Part shown: positions 13,158 through 13,753 of the stretch, in pieces
Layout: every line of letters begins with the position of its first letter
Position numbering within the stretch: the first letter of the stretch is position 1
Source of the DNA: Treponema sp.
Lineage (GTDB): Bacteria > Spirochaetota > Spirochaetia > Treponematales > Breznakiellaceae
Assembly (NCBI GenBank): GCA_031268125.1
Contig: JAIRXT010000146.1
Span: forward strand, 1-13,753
Direction of reading: 5' to 3'
DNA: 13,753 bases
Program-made: the position numbers and the translations under genes
The notes under the pieces: generated by a model
Seen by the model: the letters and a program-made list of their open reading frames with translations, nothing else
What the model was told of the DNA's origin: nothing
Databases searched by the model: none

Positions 13158-13753
13158 ATGGCAAAAAGACCCCCCGCCGTTTTTCCGGCGGTTCTGCTTT
13201 TTCTGATCCTATGCGGCGCAAAAATTCCGGCGGCCGCGGAAACCCCGGCGGACATCACCGTTTACGTAACCGGCAGCGGGAAAAAATACCACCGGGAAAC
13301 CTGCGGCAGCCTAAATCGTTCAAAGATCGCCCTAAACCTGGAAGACGCCGTCCGGTCCGGCTACGAACCCTGCCGCACTTGTAAGCCCCCGGTTCTTGCA
13401 AGTTCCCTGTACCAGGTACATACCGCGGACCTGCACAGCGTAGGCCAGGCGGACCTGTCCCGGATGCTTCCGGCCGAAGTTGTAGGCCATGTGGACGGCG
13501 ACACCGTGCGGGTACGGATCGAAAATCCCCCGCCCGGACTGGCGGCCCAGGAAACCATCAGGATGATTGGAGTGGACACCCCGGAAACCGTACACCCCCG
13601 GCGGGGGCTGGAATTTTTCGGCAAAGAGGCCAGTGAGTTTACCCGGCGGCAGCTCCTGGGCAGGCCCGTACTCTTGGCCTTTGACTGGGACCGGCGGGAT
13701 CGCTACGGCCGGCTTTTGGCCTACATCTACAGCCCCGGCGGGGACTGCCACAA
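13158..13753 (+). CDS. Exported staphylococcal nuclease-like protein with zinc-ribbon-like N-terminal module (truncated)
   Basis: This secreted or periplasmic Ca-dependent thermonuclease homologue has 198 codons before the window end. Residues 1-27 form a signal peptide, with an AAA-ET cleavage site more likely than the poor lipobox LILC. A short module follows (35-78) in which H45, C49, C72 and C75 (KKYHRETC and EPCRTC) form a plausible zinc site like those often fused to secreted hydrolases. The SNase fold begins near 104 and keeps the active-site residues known from S. aureus nuclease: D115 (VDGDT, D21), R135 (R35), D140, T141 and E143 (GVDTPE, D40/T41/E43) and R185 (RYGR, R87). The C-terminus is missing. 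Well-placed Shine-Dalgarno candidates precede the ATG. Activity on DNA or RNA is expected but inferred. Confidence 0.93.
   Translation, partial: MAKRPPAVFPAVLLFLILCGAKIPAAAETPADITVYVTGSGKKYHRETCGSLNRSKIALNLEDAVRSGYEPCRTCKPPVLASSLYQVHTADLHSVGQADLSRMLPAEVVGHVDGDTVRVRIENPPPGLAAQETIRMIGVDTPETVHPRRGLEFFGKEASEFTRRQLLGRPVLLAFDWDRRDRYGRLLAYIYSPGGDCH

Noticed and set aside
1..13753. CRISPR arrays, tRNA/rRNA genes, transposases, phage or toxin-antitoxin genes
   Set aside because: I looked for regularly spaced repeats, tRNA-like T-arm sequences and known mobile-element motifs on both strands and saw none. No obvious defence or mobile system is present.

Overview
The window is a metagenome-style assembly fragment of a GC-rich bacterial chromosome. 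It carries parts or all of twelve protein-coding genes and no recognisable rRNA, tRNA, CRISPR array, transposase or phage gene. It begins with an artefact: bases 9-42 are the Illumina TruSeq-type read-2 adapter, and bases 1-8 sit where the sample index would be. Real genomic sequence therefore starts near base 43. Gene content and style (a LysM/M23 envelope peptidase, a bifunctional-nuclease/UVR protein, a polyprenyl synthase with a DDVKN second motif, large orphan membrane-associated proteins) suggest a spirochaete, perhaps a high-GC relative of Treponema. That taxonomic call is an inference from style and was not confirmed by any search.

Layout. (1) Positions 43-2222, minus strand: hflX (ribosome-associated GTPase), then the N-terminal glutaminase half of nadE, cut off by the contig end. 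(2) Positions 2306-4276, plus strand: an unrecognised two-TM protein with a periplasmic sensor-like domain and a long acidic cytoplasmic tail. It is divergent from hflX, with overlapping promoters between them. (3) Positions 4306-7065, minus strand: a polyprenyl diphosphate synthase, a DUF151/bifunctional nuclease with a UVR motif (1 bp apart), and a LysM-LysM-M23 peptidase with a TTG start and its own extended -10 promoter. (4) Positions 7084-7740, plus strand: rlmE, 18 bp from the divergent polyprenyl synthase and convergent with ssb (7930-8394, minus). (5) A 318-bp gene-free region, 8395-8712, with two strong inverted repeats. (6) Positions 8713-13095, minus strand: an apparent operon of an M20 metallopeptidase, a CDF metal transporter and an AT-richer 637-residue orphan protein. 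(7) Positions 13158 to the end, plus strand: an exported staphylococcal-type nuclease with an N-terminal zinc-ribbon-like module, truncated by the window end.

Most genes are housekeeping: NAD synthesis, ribosome and 23S rRNA maintenance, isoprenoid synthesis, SSB, envelope peptidoglycan processing. The less ordinary elements are the two large unrecognised proteins, the structured DNA upstream of ssb, a CDF transporter with an altered metal-site residue, and a recurring promoter arrangement. At nadE, the polyprenyl synthase and the M20 gene, a near-consensus -10 box lies only 7-8 bp before a start codon that lacks a Shine-Dalgarno sequence, which predicts leaderless mRNAs. hflX, the M23 gene and ssb instead have clear Shine-Dalgarno sequences.
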